A model generated the notes under the pieces. That model saw nothing but the letters and a program-made list of their open reading frames with translations. It did not search any database and was not told the origin of the DNA. Of a stretch of 64,000 bases of DNA, positions 62,749 through 64,000 are shown in pieces. This DNA is from Hofstenia miamia (Eukaryota > Xenacoelomorpha > Acoela), in NCBI GenBank assembly GCA_004352715.1, contig SCFE01000098.1, forward strand, positions 1,138,460 to 1,202,459. Direction: 5' to 3'. The position numbers and the translations under genes are program-made. Within the stretch, counting starts at the first letter, position 1, and the number at the start of each line of letters is the position of its first letter.

Positions 62749-62914
62749 ATTAACGTAATTTACTTATGGTTTGTTTTTGTACACTACTTTATGAAAACAT
62801 GCTCAATTTTTTAAAGAAAGAAAGGAGATTCATTTTTCACGTCAATTTCTCTATGCTTTAGGCCATAGTCAAGATTCATTAACGTAATTTACTTATGGTT
62901 TGTTTTTGTACACT
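62749..62914 (-). repeat. 129-bp satellite, inverted copy (about 1.3 units) at the gap edge
   Basis: The reverse complement matches the 33531-37035 unit, for example GGTTTGTTTTTGTAC, AGGCCATAGTCAAGA and GAAAGAAAGGAG. It ends at GTACACT/GGCTG, so in satellite orientation the array starts at AGTGTAC. The other array ends at GTAGTG, nearly the same point in the unit, which suggests a defined element boundary. Confidence 0.92.
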
Positions 62915-64000
62915 GGCTGTATCGATCTAATTCACATAGATTTTAAACAAAGATGAGACAACCAACCCTATAACTTTGAAGCTGTCTTAATTATGTGGTG
63001 AGGGAACATATTTTATTACTGCTAGACTGATAACGATTTTTTATTAAGTTATTAGTAGGTGTTGGTGTAATACATCACAGCTCTTAAATCCCTTCTCCAC
63101 CAATATTTTTGAAAAGAATATATTTTATGGTGTCAGTCAATTACAAGAATTGAATACATTAGAGACTGTTTATGATTGACCGCGAATCTTCAAAGCACTT
63201 TGATCGTCACCAACTCAATCATCTTCGATTTTAATTGATTGATGGATTAAGAGTCGCATTCTTCAAAATCAAAAAGAAATCCAAAGGAAAGACCTGAAAG
63301 AGCGTTTAATGGCTTATTTTGTTTAGACTTGTATTGATTATTCACTCTTTCCAAAATCGATTCCTTAGTTCAATTTCTTTATTTTTCCAGAATTAAGGAC
63401 ACATGCGCGTTGATAACCGAGTTTTATTGAAAAACAATTTGGGCATTTTGAAACATGCTTTAAGGACCCATTTTACAACCTTCTATCAACTCACGTCAGT
63501 GTCGTTATAGTTGATTTTAATTTTCAATTACAGACAACTTTTGTCCAATTTCTAATTTCATCTTTTTTATTTGTATTAACTTTTGCCATTATGAAATATT
63601 TACTTCTAGTAAAGCAAACAGCGATAGACATCGTCTAATTTCGGCAGATTTTTGTTTATGAATGAGCATTTTCTAGAACAGCGGAACTGGATGCCAAATG
63701 CAAGAACAAAATTAATGTTTTATTTGATTGGCTTGATAACAACTTTTTAAAAGGTCACTAACTGTCTTGGGTTCGAGTCTACATCCTGGCCCGTGTGCAT
63801 CTTTGCACGCACATACTTTGAGTATTTTTGAAATTTGTCTCAGAGGACAATTGCGTCCCAAAAAGTGAAAAAAAGTAGATTTTTTATAAAATTTACACCA
63901 TACAGCAAAACACCGGACCATTCACAGGCAATGATCCAAGCAAGTTTTTATCCGGCAACAACTAAGACGAGTAGTTATTCACTGTAAACCTAAATTTCAT
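62915..64000. other. Non-coding sequence at the right edge
   Basis: Moderately AT-rich. Near 63236-63245 is TGATTGATGG, a PBX-HOX consensus site, inside a homeodomain-site-rich stretch (63180-63260). Near 63765-63780 is GGGTTCGAGTCTAC, a tRNA B-box-like word with a possible A box TGGCTTGATAAC about 40 bases upstream, so a diverged tRNA-derived SINE is possible. No exon recognised. Confidence 0.35.

Noticed and set aside
61704-62814. Three long ORFs of 338-359 residues
   Set aside because: They consist almost wholly of X from translating the 1000-N gap.
63725-63800. tRNA gene suggested by GGGTTCGAGTCTAC
   Set aside because: There is a B-box-like word only; no acceptor, D or anticodon stems can be drawn, so at most it is an old SINE fragment.

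Overview
This window is AT-rich eukaryotic, almost certainly invertebrate metazoan, genomic DNA. The evidence is short exons with canonical GT..AG borders, introns up to about 24 kb, (TA)n microsatellites, LINE and DNA-transposon remnants, a satellite array, and exons of typical animal families (VPS13, an aminergic-type GPCR, LDL-receptor class A repeats). Nothing looks prokaryotic, and most of the sequence is intronic or intergenic. I cannot name the species.

Layout. (1) At 1-222 (minus) is the 5' end of a LINE ORF with a Myb-like WT..QN motif, preceded by a tRNA-like A/B-box segment and an (ATT)n tract. (2) At 670-17533 (minus) are six consecutive, phase-compatible coding exons (287 codons) of a VPS13-family lipid-transfer protein, covering part of its VAB/SHR-BD region. 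The 3' exons lie left of the window and the 5' exons were not securely found. The introns hold a complete hAT-type MITE with 8-bp target duplications (4654-5133), a decayed LINE reverse transcriptase (9912-10710), dispersed repeats, and an ATG-starting possible first exon (8588-8689). (3) On the plus strand, exon 1 (22214-22355) and exon 2 (46042-46167) of a muscarinic/histamine-like rhodopsin-family GPCR join in phase across a 23.7-kb intron. They encode the N-terminus, TM1 and most of TM2; later exons were not found. That intron contains a second hAT MITE with perfect target duplications (24024-24353) and about 27 near-identical 129-bp tandem units (33531-37035). (4) At 55208-55520 (minus) is an exon with two LDLa repeats and the start of a third. 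(5) At about 58390-59190 is a GC-rich block of unknown nature. (6) From about 60 kb to the end there are a hairpin MITE, a hAT-like terminus, a 1000-N gap and, right of the gap, the same 129-bp satellite in inverted orientation.

Assembly. Five single-N characters (13716, 28475, 30126, 32388, 53282) each sit at the junction of two near-identical direct copies (about 0.1 to 2 kb). These look like unmerged overlapping or heterozygous contig ends rather than biology, so features inside them (the TIR element with its ORF, the LDLa exon tail) are probably single-copy.

How the genes relate. The VPS13 fragment and the GPCR lie on opposite strands. If the missing VPS13 5' exons lie to the right, the GPCR and the LDLa exon are nested inside VPS13 introns; otherwise VPS13 is truncated here or the scaffold is misjoined. 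I see no operon-like organisation and no convincing previously undescribed system. The best leads are the tRNA-like/LINE composite, the set of hAT-like termini with different subterminal motifs, the mirrored satellite, the GC-rich block and the possible intronic first exon.
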